A stretch of 53,496 nucleotides of DNA from contig CANLEE010000015.1 in the NCBI GenBank assembly GCA_947489585.1, positions 1 to 53,496 of the forward strand. The letters are read 5' to 3'. The DNA comes from an uncultured Psychroserpens sp. (GTDB lineage: Bacteria > Bacteroidota > Bacteroidia > Flavobacteriales > Flavobacteriaceae). The notes beneath the pieces were generated by a model. The model had not been told where the DNA came from, did not search any database, and saw only the letters and a program-made list of their open reading frames with translations. The translations under genes and the position numbers were made by a program. Shown piece by piece: positions 1-9,427 of the stretch. Position 1 is the stretch's first letter. Each line of letters opens with the position of its first letter.

Positions 1-813
1 GCAAACCCATTAACAGCATCGATAACGTTTACAAATCCTACAGGGTGTGGTGTAGATGATGGAACAATAACGATTTCTGATTTAAATGCGAATTCCAACT
101 ATACGATAGACTATAATTATGAAGGAACCTTAGAGAGTTTATCAGTGACGTCAGATGGAAGTGGAGCAGTAACAATGTCTAATTTAGCTACAGGTATTTA
201 CAATCCGATTGATATTACCGAAGATGCCACAGGCTGTACCGATAACTTGGGAGAAGTTGAATTGATTGCAAACCCATTAACAGCATCGATAACATTTACA
301 AATCCTTCAGGGTGTGGTGTAGATGATGGAACAATAACAGTGTCTAGTCTGACACCAAACACAGAATATGTTCTAACCTACGATAATGGTTTACAGCAAA
401 CCGTTACACAATTTGCTGATGAAAGTGGAGACTTTGTAATAACAGGATTGAATTCTGGTATGTACAATACTATTGTTATAACTGAAACTATTACAGGTTG
501 TGTCGATAATTTTGGACAGATAATTTTAAATTCACCAGATTTAATTGCTAACATTTCTTCTGTTAACCCTTCAACTTGTGACTTAGATGATGGAGTGATT
601 TTAATATCTAATTTAAGTCCCAATACTGAATATACATTAACTTATAATGATGGGACTGATCAAACAGTGACTCAATTAGCTAATGCCAATGGCTTTTTTA
701 TTGTATTAGATTTAAGTGCGGGAATCTATAACGATATCAAAATAACAAGTTCAACTAATAATTGTTTAGCCGAATTAGGATTTATAGAGTTGACTTGTGA
801 AGATACATTTGAA
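1..813 (+). repeat. Tandem 267-279-bp coding repeats
   Basis: Equivalent points in successive units fall at 1, 268 and 547, giving periods of 267 and 279 bp. The first about 70 bases of units 1 and 2 are almost identical at DNA level, with only two or three substitutions, while the third unit has diverged. This indicates recent unit duplication or conversion inside the surface-protein gene. Confidence 0.85.
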
Positions 814-1086
814 TGTTTTAAAACGAAAAAATTCTTTACACCTAATGGAGATGGATATAAAGATTATTGGTATTTAGAACAAGTATCTAATCAATGTACC
901 TATGTTTTACACATTTTTGATAGGTATGGTAAACTTTTAATCACCTTAACTCCAAATAATAATAAATGGGATGGCATATATAATGGAAGTAAAATGCCAT
1001 CGAATGATTATTGGTATGTAGTGAAATATAAGAACTCTGAAGGCTTAGAACTGGAATATAAATCTCATTTCAGTTTAAAAAGGTAA
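1..1086 (+). CDS. T9SS type B (gliding-motility-associated) surface protein, 3' part
   Basis: The reading frame is open from the first base, so this is the C-terminal 361 residues of a longer gene. It holds about three copies of an 89-93-residue repeat, recognisable by the pattern SGCGVDDGTI, followed by a C-terminal domain of about 85 residues that begins near FFTPNGDGYKDYW and contains IFDRYGKLL and KWDGIYNG. That domain is the type B sorting signal (gliding-motility-associated C-terminal family) recognised by the type IX secretion system. The protein is therefore expected to be exported and held at the cell surface, probably as an adhesin. The ligand cannot be told. It converges with the next gene with no spacer at all: its stop ends one base before that gene's stop codon. 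The type B domain is certain; the role is inference. Confidence 0.9.
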   Translation, partial: ANPLTASITFTNPTGCGVDDGTITISDLNANSNYTIDYNYEGTLESLSVTSDGSGAVTMSNLATGIYNPIDITEDATGCTDNLGEVELIANPLTASITFTNPSGCGVDDGTITVSSLTPNTEYVLTYDNGLQQTVTQFADESGDFVITGLNSGMYNTIVITETITGCVDNFGQIILNSPDLIANISSVNPSTCDLDDGVILISNLSPNTEYTLTYNDGTDQTVTQLANANGFFIVLDLSAGIYNDIKITSSTNNCLAELGFIELTCEDTFECFKTKKFFTPNGDGYKDYWYLEQVSNQCTYVLHIFDRYGKLLITLTPNNNKWDGIYNGSKMPSNDYWYVVKYKNSEGLELEYKSHFSLKR

Positions 1087-2145
1087 TTAATATTTATAAA
1101 TGATAGCATTAATATTCATTCCTGCGCCAACACTAGCAAACATAATCACATCACCTGTATTTATTTCCTGATTATCTAGTTGGTCTTTTATAATCATATC
1201 ATACAAAGTTGGGACAGTAGCAACACTAGAATTACCTAGGGTGTTTATAGTCATTGGCATGACGCCTTCTGGCATGTCCATCTCATAAAGTTTGTAAAAG
1301 CGCTTAACGATAGCTTCATCCATTTTTTCATTTGCTTGATGAATTAATATCTTTTTAACATCGTTTATAGTGTAGCCACTTTTATCTAAACAGGATTTTA
1401 ATGCTAAAGGCACATTGGTTAATGCAAATTCATAAATTTTACGGCCATACATTTTTATGTATCTGCGTTGATCAGTAATTTCGGGATGGTTGGTTTTACC
1501 AAAGTAAATAAAATGCGCTTCATCATATGTAAAGGTTGCAGTCTCATGAGCTATAATTCCACCATCTTCATTAGACTCTTCAATAACTACAGCTCCTGCA
1601 CCATCACTATAAATCATAGAGTCACGGTCATGCTTATCTACAACTCGTGATAAGGTTTCAGAACCAATAACAAGGCAGCGTTTTGCCAAACCAGATGAAA
1701 TGAATGCTTTGGCTTGAATCACACCTTCTATCCATCCTGGACAACCAAAAAGCAAATCGTAACCAACACACTTAGGGTTTTTAATTTGTAATAAATGTTT
1801 TACTCGAGAAGCAATACTAGGTACAGTATCACTTTGTTCAGCATCATGTTTAACGTCCCCATAATTATGAGCAACAATAATATAGTCTAAATCCTCTTTA
1901 TCGATTTTTGCATCTGTTATAGCCTTTTCTGAAGCATAAAATGCAATATCAGAATTTAATAATTCTGGTTTTATATAGCGTCGTTCCTTAATTCCAGTAA
2001 TCGCTTTAAACTTATCTACTATAACTTCATTTGTACTATTTATAGTAGAACCATCTGCGTTTAAAAACTCGTGATTATAGAAATCTTCATTCTTCTCAAT
2101 ACGACTAGGGATAAAACTTCCCGATCCAGTTATCTTTATACTCAT
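1087..2145 (-). CDS. 3-oxoacyl-ACP synthase III family protein (FabH-like)
   Basis: This is a 352-residue thiolase-fold ketosynthase of the KAS III type, which condenses an acyl-CoA or acyl-ACP starter with malonyl-ACP. The full catalytic triad is visible: Cys135 in FGCPGW, His269 in LIHQAN and Asn305 in TLGNSS. The length fits the family. Flavobacteria usually carry several FabH paralogues; the divergent residues around the active site and the isolated position, away from fab or pls genes, suggest a secondary paralogue rather than the housekeeping FabH. Its substrate cannot be read from the sequence. ATG start at 2145; no operon partner, since gcvP ends over 100 bp upstream on the same strand. 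Confidence 0.88.
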   Translation of the reverse strand: MSIKITGSGSFIPSRIEKNEDFYNHEFLNADGSTINSTNEVIVDKFKAITGIKERRYIKPELLNSDIAFYASEKAITDAKIDKEDLDYIIVAHNYGDVKHDAEQSDTVPSIASRVKHLLQIKNPKCVGYDLLFGCPGWIEGVIQAKAFISSGLAKRCLVIGSETLSRVVDKHDRDSMIYSDGAGAVVIEESNEDGGIIAHETATFTYDEAHFIYFGKTNHPEITDQRRYIKMYGRKIYEFALTNVPLALKSCLDKSGYTINDVKKILIHQANEKMDEAIVKRFYKLYEMDMPEGVMPMTINTLGNSSVATVPTLYDMIIKDQLDNQEINTGDVIMFASVGAGMNINAIIYKY

Positions 2146-2252
2146 AAATTAGGGTTTCCTGTAAGACATAATCAAACATGGCAATATACTAACATTTAAT
2201 GAAATGCTAATTTCTGAATTAACAATTTTTACGATGTTCAAAATCGAAAAAA

Positions 2253-5105
2253 CTAAACTTCTTCCATGTAAGCTTCTATCGGAGCACAGGTACAGACAAG
2301 GTTTCTGTCGCCATAAGCATCGTCAACACGACGAACACTCGGCCAAAATTTATTATCTCTAACATATTCTAAAGGAAATGCAGCTTGTTGACGTGTATAA
2401 GATAATAGCCAATCATCATCAGTAATCATGGCTAAGGTATGAGGTGCATTTTTTAAGATATTATTAGCGTCTTCTTTTGAAACACTATCGATTTCATGCC
2501 TAATAGAAATCATAGCATCACAAAAGCGATCCATTTCTTGTTTACTTTCACTTTCAGTAGGCTCAATCATCATAGTTCCAGCAACTGGGAAAGATACTGT
2601 TGGCGCATGAAAGCCATAATCCATCAATCGTTTTGCTATATCAACAACTTCAATACCATTAGCTTTAAAAGGTCTACAGTCAATAATCATTTCATGAGCT
2701 GCTCGTCCACGCTCTCCAGAGTATAAAGTTTCAAAAGCACCTTCTAAGCGTTTCTTGATATAGTTGGCATTGAGGATAGCCATCTCGGTTGATTTTTTCA
2801 ATCCTGAAGCGCCTAGCATTTTAATGTATCCATAAGAAATTAAACAGGCTAAAGATGATCCAAATGGTGCGGCAGATATTGCTGTAATAGCTTGATCTCC
2901 TCCAGTTTTTATTAAAGGATTTCCAGGAAGGAAGGGAACGAGTTGTTTTGCCACACAAATTGGCCCAACACCTGGACCTCCACCACCATGGGGAATTGCG
3001 AATGTTTTATGTAAGTTAAGATGACAAACATCTGCACCAATATTTCCAGGATTTGTTAATCCTACTTGTGCATTCATGTTGGCGCCATCCATATAAACTT
3101 GCCCGCCATTATCATGAATGATTTGGGTAATCTCTTTAATGGCAGACTCATAAACACCATGAGTTGAAGGATAAGTGACCATCAATGCCGATAAATTGTC
3201 TTTGTGTAATTCTGCTTTTTCACGTAAATCATCAACATCAATATTTCCTTCTTCAGTAGATTTTGTGACGATTACTTTCATTCCAGCCATTACTGCACTT
3301 GCAGGGTTTGTTCCGTGAGCCGATGAAGGAATAATACAAATATTTCTATGGTGATCACCACGAGATTCATGATAAGCTTTAATAACCATTAAACCAGCAA
3401 ATTCACCTTGAGCACCAGAATTTGGTTGTAATGAAGTTCCTGCAAAACCAGTAATTTCTGTCAATTGGTCTTCTAAAGCTTTTAGTACAGCATGATAACC
3501 CTTGGCTTGTTGTATTGGAGCAAACGGATGGATTTTTCCCCATTTAAACCAACTCAATGGCAACATTTCAGCGGCAGCATTTAATTTCATAGTACATGAG
3601 CCTAATGAAATCATAGAATGGTTTAAGGCTAAATCTTTGCGTTCTAATTGTTTGATATAACGCATTAATTCAGTTTCAGAATGATGTGAATTAAAAACGG
3701 GCTCTTGTAAAAATGGACTTTGGCGTTTTAGGCTGTTATCAATAGTATTTCCTTTTGAAATTTCAGAAATTTCGATGGTATCTTTCTTAATACTTTTAGC
3801 AAAAACACTAATTATGTTGTTAAGTTCTTCAAGTGTTGTAGGCTCATTTATAGATATGACAACTTCACTTTCGTTTGGATAGTAGAAGTTCATTCTCTTC
3901 TTTTCTGCACGTTTTTTAACTTTCTTAGCGTCAGCTTTTATATGTAAAGTATCAAAGAAGGTTGTATTTGTTTGTTCAAATCCTAATGCCTTAAGTGCCT
4001 CTGATAAAGTCATTGCTTTGTTATGTACATCGCTGGCAATAAACTCTAATCCATTTGGACCATGATAAACGGCATACATTCCAGCCATAACTGCTAACAA
4101 TACTTGGGCAGTACAAATGTTTGATGTTGCTTTAGCACGTTTGATATGTTGCTCACGAGTTTGTAAAGCCATACGTAAGGCTCGGTTTCCGTTAGCATCT
4201 TTAGTAACACCGATAATGCGTCCCGGAATATCACGTTTGTAAGCTTCTTTGGTTGCAAAATAGGCTGCATGTGGTCCGCCATAACCCATAGGAATCCCAA
4301 AACGTTGTGTAGTTCCAACAACTACATCTGCACCAAATTTACCAGGAGCTTCTAGTTTGACAAGACTCATAATATCAGCAGCAACAGCCACTTTAATTCT
4401 TGATGCATTTGCTTTTTCAATAAATGATTTGATGTCGGTAACTTGTCCGTGTTTTCCAGGATACTGCAAAATAGCTCCAAAGAAGCCTTCGGAAAAGTCA
4501 AAAGTATCTTCACTTCCAATAACTAATTCAATTCCAATTGGGTTGGCTCTTGTTTGTAATAGTGATAATGTTTGTGGTAATATATGTTCTGAAACAAAAA
4601 ATTTGTTTACTCCAGCTTTTTTCTGATCGCGTTCACGAACAGCAAATAATAAACTCATAGCTTCAGCAGCAGCAGTACTTTCATCTAGAAGAGATGCATT
4701 AGCGATTTCCATTCCTGTAAGGTCTGTTACCATGGTTTGGAAATTTAATAATGCTTCTAAACGGCCTTGAGCAATTTCAGCTTGATATGGTGTGTAAGCC
4801 GTATACCAACCTGGATTTTCTAAAATATTACGTTGAATAACAGCTGGCATTATAGTTGGGTGATAGCCTAAACCAATGTAAGTTTTGAATACTTTGTTCT
4901 TTTTAGATAAATCATAAATATGTAACAGATACTCTTGCTCACTCATTGGTGCATCGAGATCTAAACTTGATGTTAAACGAATTCCGCTTGGAATCGTTTC
5001 GTAGATGAGTTGTTCCATAGAATCAACACCAATAGTTTGTAACATTTGTTTTTGATCTGCTGCTCTCGGACCAATATGGCGAAGTGAAAAATCTGCTGTA
5101 TTCAT
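2253..5105 (-). CDS. gcvP: Glycine dehydrogenase (aminomethyl-transferring), P-protein
   Basis: Full-length 950-residue P-protein of the glycine cleavage system. It decarboxylates glycine with pyridoxal phosphate and passes the aminomethyl group to the lipoyl group of the H-protein. The N-terminal region opens with FSLRHIGPR, as is usual for the family, and the PLP-binding lysine is about residue 700 in LHKTFAIPHGGGGPG. Both halves that are separate subunits in some bacteria are fused here. gcvT and gcvH are not in the window. No glycine riboswitch is visible in the 120-bp leader; a -7-like element lies at 5135-5142. Confident call. Confidence 0.97.
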   Translation of the reverse strand: MNTADFSLRHIGPRAADQKQMLQTIGVDSMEQLIYETIPSGIRLTSSLDLDAPMSEQEYLLHIYDLSKKNKVFKTYIGLGYHPTIMPAVIQRNILENPGWYTAYTPYQAEIAQGRLEALLNFQTMVTDLTGMEIANASLLDESTAAAEAMSLLFAVRERDQKKAGVNKFFVSEHILPQTLSLLQTRANPIGIELVIGSEDTFDFSEGFFGAILQYPGKHGQVTDIKSFIEKANASRIKVAVAADIMSLVKLEAPGKFGADVVVGTTQRFGIPMGYGGPHAAYFATKEAYKRDIPGRIIGVTKDANGNRALRMALQTREQHIKRAKATSNICTAQVLLAVMAGMYAVYHGPNGLEFIASDVHNKAMTLSEALKALGFEQTNTTFFDTLHIKADAKKVKKRAEKKRMNFYYPNESEVVISINEPTTLEELNNIISVFAKSIKKDTIEISEISKGNTIDNSLKRQSPFLQEPVFNSHHSETELMRYIKQLERKDLALNHSMISLGSCTMKLNAAAEMLPLSWFKWGKIHPFAPIQQAKGYHAVLKALEDQLTEITGFAGTSLQPNSGAQGEFAGLMVIKAYHESRGDHHRNICIIPSSAHGTNPASAVMAGMKVIVTKSTEEGNIDVDDLREKAELHKDNLSALMVTYPSTHGVYESAIKEITQIIHDNGGQVYMDGANMNAQVGLTNPGNIGADVCHLNLHKTFAIPHGGGGPGVGPICVAKQLVPFLPGNPLIKTGGDQAITAISAAPFGSSLACLISYGYIKMLGASGLKKSTEMAILNANYIKKRLEGAFETLYSGERGRAAHEMIIDCRPFKANGIEVVDIAKRLMDYGFHAPTVSFPVAGTMMIEPTESESKQEMDRFCDAMISIRHEIDSVSKEDANNILKNAPHTLAMITDDDWLLSYTRQQAAFPLEYVRDNKFWPSVRRVDDAYGDRNLVCTCAPIEAYMEEV

Positions 5106-5134
5106 TAGATTATTTGAGTTGAATTTTATTTTGG

Positions 5135-5142
5135 CAAAATTA
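5135..5142 (-). promoter_or_regulatory. Putative -7 element of gcvP
   Basis: On the minus strand the bases read TAATTTTG, matching the Bacteroidota consensus TAnnTTTG, about 30 bp upstream of the gcvP start. No clear -33 TTG was seen. Confidence 0.45.
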
Positions 5143-5196
5143 AGGAATTATTGACCTTAAATTGTTAACTAAAATGAAACTTTTCAACCATTTGAA

Positions 5197-5224
5197 TTGG
5201 TTATTAACAGTTTGCCTATTTTTG
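5197..5224 (+). promoter_or_regulatory. Putative promoter of the UbiA-like gene
   Basis: A TTG at 5197-5199 is followed after 17 bp by TATTTTTG at 5217-5224, a good match to the Bacteroidota -33/-7 promoter. The -7 element ends only 4 bp before the ATG at 5229, so the mRNA would start on or next to the start codon. Confidence 0.55.
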
Positions 5225-5228
5225 TATA

Positions 5229-6062
5229 ATGCGTGTTCTCAAAAAGATATTGGATTTTTATCTCAACACTAGCACTCACGTGGCTTTAGCTGTATATGCG
5301 TTATCGTGGATAACGCTATTACAATTTGATATAGCGTATGATGAAAATGTGTTATATTTTGTGATGTTCTCTTCTATTACGGGTTATAATTTTGTGAAGT
5401 ATTTTGGATTGGCAAAATTTCATCATCGCAGCCTAACAAGCAAACTAAAAGCTATTCAGATATTCTCATTAATTAGTTTTATAGTGCTATGTTACTATGC
5501 TTATCTGTTAAATACTGAAACTTTAATATATGTTGGTGTTTTTGGCGTAATGACTTTTTTATATGCAATCCCTCTTGTTCCGAAAACCATTTTCATTGAC
5601 AAACAGAAAAACTTAAGAAGTATTAGCGGATTAAAAATTTATGTTATTGCTATAGTTTGGGTGGGAGTTACAGTGTTTTTACCTTTAATTAATAATCATC
5701 ATGCAATTACAAATGTTGTTATAATTACAGCAATCCAACGTTTTGTTTTTGTAATAGTCTTGATGTTGCCTTTTGAAATTAGAGATTTGAGTTACGATAG
5801 TTTGAAATTATCAACTATTCCGCAGAAAATAGGAGTGATGCGTACCAAGTATTTTGGTGTTTTAATGCTAATTATATTTTTTTGTTTAGAATTTTTTAAA
5901 GGTGAAATGAATGAAAAATTACTTTTTGTTCATATTCTAATTACTATTGTTACCTTATTAATGTTAGTATTTGCGCGAGAAAATCAAAATAAATACTATA
6001 GCGCTTTTTGGGTGGAGAGTTTACCTATTTGGTGGTTAATTTTACTGTTGTTGTTTCACTAG
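5229..6062 (+). CDS. UbiA prenyltransferase-like integral membrane protein
   Basis: A 277-residue very hydrophobic protein with about eight or nine membrane segments. The region FEIRDLSYD (182-190) followed by LSTIPQKIG resembles the second aspartate-rich loop of UbiA prenyltransferases (D-x-x-D then TLPxxxG), and the order of segments fits that fold. The first motif, normally NDxxDxxxD, is reduced to about N54 in GYNFVKYFG, so catalysis is doubtful or unusual. If active it would transfer a polyprenyl group in the inner membrane; the acceptor is unknown. Its last 21 bases overlap the convergent anti-sigma gene. Confidence 0.6.
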   Translation: MRVLKKILDFYLNTSTHVALAVYALSWITLLQFDIAYDENVLYFVMFSSITGYNFVKYFGLAKFHHRSLTSKLKAIQIFSLISFIVLCYYAYLLNTETLIYVGVFGVMTFLYAIPLVPKTIFIDKQKNLRSISGLKIYVIAIVWVGVTVFLPLINNHHAITNVVIITAIQRFVFVIVLMLPFEIRDLSYDSLKLSTIPQKIGVMRTKYFGVLMLIIFFCLEFFKGEMNEKLLFVHILITIVTLLMLVFARENQNKYYSAFWVESLPIWWLILLLLFH

Positions 6063-6296
6063 CTCTTTTTCGAAAGCAACGCTTAATTTTTCCTTAGCTG
6101 ATACATCCATAGTCTTTACTTTTGGATTTTTAACCAATTTAGTCAGCTTGCCATTTCTACTTGTATACTTTCTACAAGCTCTACAGTAAATTAAATGTAT
6201 AGTAAGCCTAACCTTTTCCCAAAAGGACGCCTCTTTATACTGATTCTTGTCACAGATGTGATTTGCTTCGTGACATTCTAATTTAATATTACTCAT
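6042..6296 (-). CDS. Small zinc-binding anti-sigma-like protein
   Basis: 84 residues with an N-terminal CHEANHIC segment and the motif HLIYCRAC, i.e. H-x3-C-x2-C, the signature of zinc-binding anti-sigma domains (zf-HC2/ZAS). It has no membrane segment, so it would act in the cytoplasm. It starts 3 bp after the sigma-factor stop codon, and co-transcription with a cognate ECF sigma factor is the usual arrangement. Expected role: holding the sigma factor inactive until a signal, possibly redox, releases it. That role is inferred from family and context. Confidence 0.75.
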   Translation of the reverse strand: MSNIKLECHEANHICDKNQYKEASFWEKVRLTIHLIYCRACRKYTSRNGKLTKLVKNPKVKTMDVSAKEKLSVAFEKELVKQQQ

Positions 6297-6299
6297 AAT

Positions 6300-6851
6300 T
6301 TAAAACCAATTTTTTTCCATGCAAGCAGCCATAGCGGTTCTAGCTCTATGGATGATTACCCATAGGTTAGACGCAGTAATATTTAATTCATTACAAATTG
6401 CTTCAGTTTCAAAATTTAAAAGAGTTTTCATTTTAAAAACTTTGGCTTGCTTTTCTGGTAATTTTCCTAAACAATCATGGATTGCCATACCTAATTCGGT
6501 ATTTTCTATGGTGTCTTCGGCTGTCTTATCAAAAGGGTCTGCAACACGTTCTTCTAACCAATCACCTTCACTTTCATCACTACGGTAGTTCATTCTAACT
6601 TCAGCTTTACCTTTGTTAGAGTTAATTTTTCGGTAATGATCAATAATTTTACGTTTCAATATTGAAATGAGCCAGGTGCGCTCACTTGCTTCTCCTTTAA
6701 AATTTTTCATAGAATTTAAGCCAGCTACAAATGTATCTTGTACTAAATCTTGCGCAATATCTCTATCATTAACACGAGTAATCGTGTAATTAAAAAGATA
6801 ATCTGAATACAACTTAATCCACTGGTTTGGATCTATAACGTGTTTTGGCAT
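6300..6851 (-). CDS. ECF-type RNA polymerase sigma factor
   Basis: 183-residue sigma-70 family protein with only regions 2 and 4. Region 2 includes RDIAQDLVQDTFVAG and the following WLISILKRKIIDHYRK. Region 4 lies near the C-terminus with KLPEKQAKVFKMK and a helix-turn-helix. It would direct core polymerase to a small regulon. It sits next to last in a minus-strand run that starts at the GbsR-type regulator, with its anti-sigma partner downstream, which suggests the enzymes upstream of it are part of, or induce, its stress response. Confident family call; signal and targets unknown. Confidence 0.93.
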   Translation of the reverse strand: MPKHVIDPNQWIKLYSDYLFNYTITRVNDRDIAQDLVQDTFVAGLNSMKNFKGEASERTWLISILKRKIIDHYRKINSNKGKAEVRMNYRSDESEGDWLEERVADPFDKTAEDTIENTELGMAIHDCLGKLPEKQAKVFKMKTLLNFETEAICNELNITASNLWVIIHRARTAMAACMEKNWF

Positions 6852-6910
6852 TTCTTTTTCTGAAAAATTTATTTCAAAAATAATGTAAAAAAATGAGTTT
6901 ATCTAAAGAT

Positions 6911-7609
6911 TTAGCGATGTATGATTTTTTTGTTTTTTACGGCAACTTTTGAACCCTCAGCAAGGATTACAGATGTAGGTGTAGCAAGATTGAGCATTTT
7001 AAAGTGTGTTCCGTAGTTTGCTTCGAAGTTGATATTAACACTATAGTCTTTCACTTTCAATTGTCGCCAAGATGGATGTACAACTTCATATTCATAAGTT
7101 TTAGTACCGTGTTTAGTGTATCCAAAATAGTGTTCGGTTATGAATTGTTCTTCAGAACCGTCTATGATTTCTGAAAACATCTTATTTGTTTGCACAGTAA
7201 TAGATTGCCAGTCATTGTTTAATTTCCAATGGTATTCAAAGCATTTTGAGTCGTCTTTTTCTGTCCAACGATGTTTCATTTTGCTGGTTTGATAATGCTC
7301 ATGATAGATTGAATTAGCCACTAAAGTAATTAATGGTTTTGGTACAATTTCTTTAATAAAAACAACACCACGTTCGCCATTTCTTTGAACATAAAACCTC
7401 AGGTTTACTTCTTCAAAATTGATATGATAAGGAAGTTTTAAACCTAGAACTTTGGTGTTCATAAACATAAACCCAACAACACTAACATAGCATTTGCCAT
7501 TAAAAAAATCAAGTTCAGTCCCTTTAGGAATAAAAGGTTTTAATACGTTAGGATCTATCTCATAATTGATGAGAATAAGGTTTTTCCAATACGCTTCTAA
7601 AAATGTCAT
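6911..7609 (-). CDS. DUF2071 (YqjF-like) protein
   Basis: 232 residues matching the DUF2071 pattern: an early NYEIDPNVLKPFIPKGTELD, then a beta-rich body with VSVVGFMF, EVNLRFYV and GVVFIKEIVP, ending with a SVILAEGSKV-type strand. Members have an acetoacetate-decarboxylase-like fold, but their function is unknown. The gene starts 2 bp after the epimerase-like gene and is surely co-transcribed with it. No catalytic claim is made. Confidence 0.8.
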   Translation of the reverse strand: MTFLEAYWKNLILINYEIDPNVLKPFIPKGTELDFFNGKCYVSVVGFMFMNTKVLGLKLPYHINFEEVNLRFYVQRNGERGVVFIKEIVPKPLITLVANSIYHEHYQTSKMKHRWTEKDDSKCFEYHWKLNNDWQSITVQTNKMFSEIIDGSEEQFITEHYFGYTKHGTKTYEYEVVHPSWRQLKVKDYSVNINFEANYGTHFKMLNLATPTSVILAEGSKVAVKNKKIIHR

Positions 7610-7611
7610 AA

Positions 7612-8520
7612 TTAGTGTTTTAATAAATCGTCAAGTGCTATTTCAATATTTGAATGTATAAATTTAAATCCATTATCTAATAAGCGTTTTGGAACAACAT
7701 TTCTACTTTTTAATACGAGTTCGGCTTCAGTTCCAATTAACTTTGCACCAAATTTGATAAGCCATTTAGGATGCGAGATTCCAAAAGGAACACGCATTAC
7801 TTTTCTAAAGTTTTTCATGAGTGTTTGATTGTTTGTAGGTTTTGGTACAGCTAAATTAAAATTACCTTCAAGATTTTCATTTTCAATGAGATAGTCTATA
7901 GCTCTTGCAAAATCAAGTTCATGAATCCAACTCACTTTTTGCTTTCCAGAAGCTTGTTTTCCGCCTAAACCAAATTTGACTAAATTTTTTAAAGGCAGGG
8001 TGGCACCTCCATGTTTTCCCATGACTATGGACGTTCGTAATGCAATTTTTCTAGTTTTTGGATTGGTAATTGAATAGAAAGCTTTCTCCCATGACTTTGC
8101 AATATTCATTGAGAAATCGTCACCTAATTCGCCTTGATCTTCGGTCATTTTCTTGTCTAACGAATGCCTATAAATGGTTGCTGTTGAGGAGTTCATCCAT
8201 AGTTTTGGTGGCTGTTCACATAAGTTAATTGCTAATCCTAAAACATGAGTAGCATCTATGCGAGAATCGTGAATTAATTTTTTATTGTCTTCATTATACC
8301 GACAATCTACAGACTTCCCAGTGAGATTAATGAGCACATCTGTTTGTTCTAGAATTTTTGCCCAATCTTCAATGTCTTTAGAATTCCAATAGATATCATT
8401 GTGACGTGTTGGAGTTCTCGTTAAGATGTAAATCGTATGACCTTGTTTTGAGAAATAGTGTTCTAGAACTTGACCTAGGAATCCACTTCCTCCAGCTATA
8501 GTAATTGTTTTTGTTTTCAT
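7612..8520 (-). CDS. TIGR01777-type NAD(P)-dependent epimerase-like protein
   Basis: 302 residues of extended short-chain dehydrogenase type. The Rossmann nucleotide-binding loop AGGSGFLGQ is at residues 9-17, the segment DVLINLTGKSVDCRY is typical of the YfcH/TIGR01777 family, and the C-terminus carries the DUF1731-like end (RNVVPKRLLDNGFKF). It is soluble. The substrate is unknown. It lies between the methyltransferase and the DUF2071 gene with gaps of 19 and 2 bp, so it belongs to their pathway. Confidence 0.87.
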   Translation of the reverse strand: MKTKTITIAGGSGFLGQVLEHYFSKQGHTIYILTRTPTRHNDIYWNSKDIEDWAKILEQTDVLINLTGKSVDCRYNEDNKKLIHDSRIDATHVLGLAINLCEQPPKLWMNSSTATIYRHSLDKKMTEDQGELGDDFSMNIAKSWEKAFYSITNPKTRKIALRTSIVMGKHGGATLPLKNLVKFGLGGKQASGKQKVSWIHELDFARAIDYLIENENLEGNFNLAVPKPTNNQTLMKNFRKVMRVPFGISHPKWLIKFGAKLIGTEAELVLKSRNVVPKRLLDNGFKFIHSNIEIALDDLLKH

Positions 8521-8539
8521 GGTTTCTAAGTTTTACTAA

Positions 8540-9421
8540 TTATTTGCCTTTTGTTGCTGTAATGATATAATACCCAAAGCTTTTCATGTGTAACCCAGAA
8601 AGTAAAGCATAAAAAGAGCCTTTTAGGTTATGCAGACTTTCTCTTTTAAGTGATTTGGTATTCCAGAGTTTTTTTAGCGCAAAACCAACAATTGCAAAAG
8701 GTACATGCAATACTGAAGGCGCCACTCGAAATGACATGTCTTCTATAGTAATATTTTTAAAGCCAACAGCTTTTAAGTGTTGCTTGTAGTGATTAATGTT
8801 TTCTAGCTTCTCTAAGCTCCAGTGATTGCATAATTTTTGATATGCATACTGACTTCCTAAACATAAATCGCTAGCGTCTTTTTTTAAAAATGCATCAGCA
8901 ATGACTAAACGGCCACCAGGTTTTAGAACTCTATGAGCTTCTTCTAATGAGTTTTTGCTATGACCAGAGTGACAGAAACTTTCTATAGCCAATGCAGCAT
9001 CAAAACTGTTTTTAGAAAAAGAAGTATGGTTATAGTTTTCTTGAAGTATTTCTCCTTTTTTATTGTTGAGTAATTCATTTCCTTTTTTTACTTGAAAATT
9101 GGAAAGCGTTACACCAAATGCTGAAAGATTCTTGTTTTGCTTTAATGCATATCGCATGGTGCCACCCATTCCGCAACCTAAATCCACTAAGGTTTTCTTA
9201 TTCTTTTTAATGTTTAACCTGTTAATGACTTGGTTATTCATCTCATTAAGCATGGTATCTCTTTTAAAAACATTAGTTTTAAACGGAATATAATAACCAA
9301 AGTGCATGTTGAAATCGTTGCTCCAAAATTCATAATCTTCGGTAGCTTCATTATAGAAATCAATCATTTCTATTTTATTGATTTCTGATTGCTTTATTTG
9401 TGATATACCAATTGTTTTCAT
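8540..9421 (-). CDS. SAM-dependent methyltransferase, lipid- or sterol-type
   Basis: 293-residue class I methyltransferase. Motif I, LVDLGCGMGG, is at residues 78-87 and the post-motif PGGRLVIADAF is typical. The lead MHFGYYIPF and FGVTLSNFQVKKG resemble tocopherol/sterol C-methyltransferases and cyclopropane-fatty-acid-type enzymes, so a lipid or isoprenoid acceptor is likely. A hydrophobic patch (VLHVPFAIVGFALKKL) near residue 220 may touch the membrane. It follows four small membrane-protein genes by 6 bp. The exact substrate cannot be assigned. Confidence 0.8.
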   Translation of the reverse strand: MKTIGISQIKQSEINKIEMIDFYNEATEDYEFWSNDFNMHFGYYIPFKTNVFKRDTMLNEMNNQVINRLNIKKNKKTLVDLGCGMGGTMRYALKQNKNLSAFGVTLSNFQVKKGNELLNNKKGEILQENYNHTSFSKNSFDAALAIESFCHSGHSKNSLEEAHRVLKPGGRLVIADAFLKKDASDLCLGSQYAYQKLCNHWSLEKLENINHYKQHLKAVGFKNITIEDMSFRVAPSVLHVPFAIVGFALKKLWNTKSLKRESLHNLKGSFYALLSGLHMKSFGYYIITATKGK

Positions 9422-9427
9422 AGTACT

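Noticed and set aside
1084..1089. Zero-base gap between convergent stops (also at 15741/15742)
   Set aside because: Striking, but compact convergent ends are common in this kind of genome and nothing else marks them.
5106..5228. Possible glycine riboswitch before gcvP
   Set aside because: The 120-bp leader has none of the paired aptamer features and is almost all A and T.
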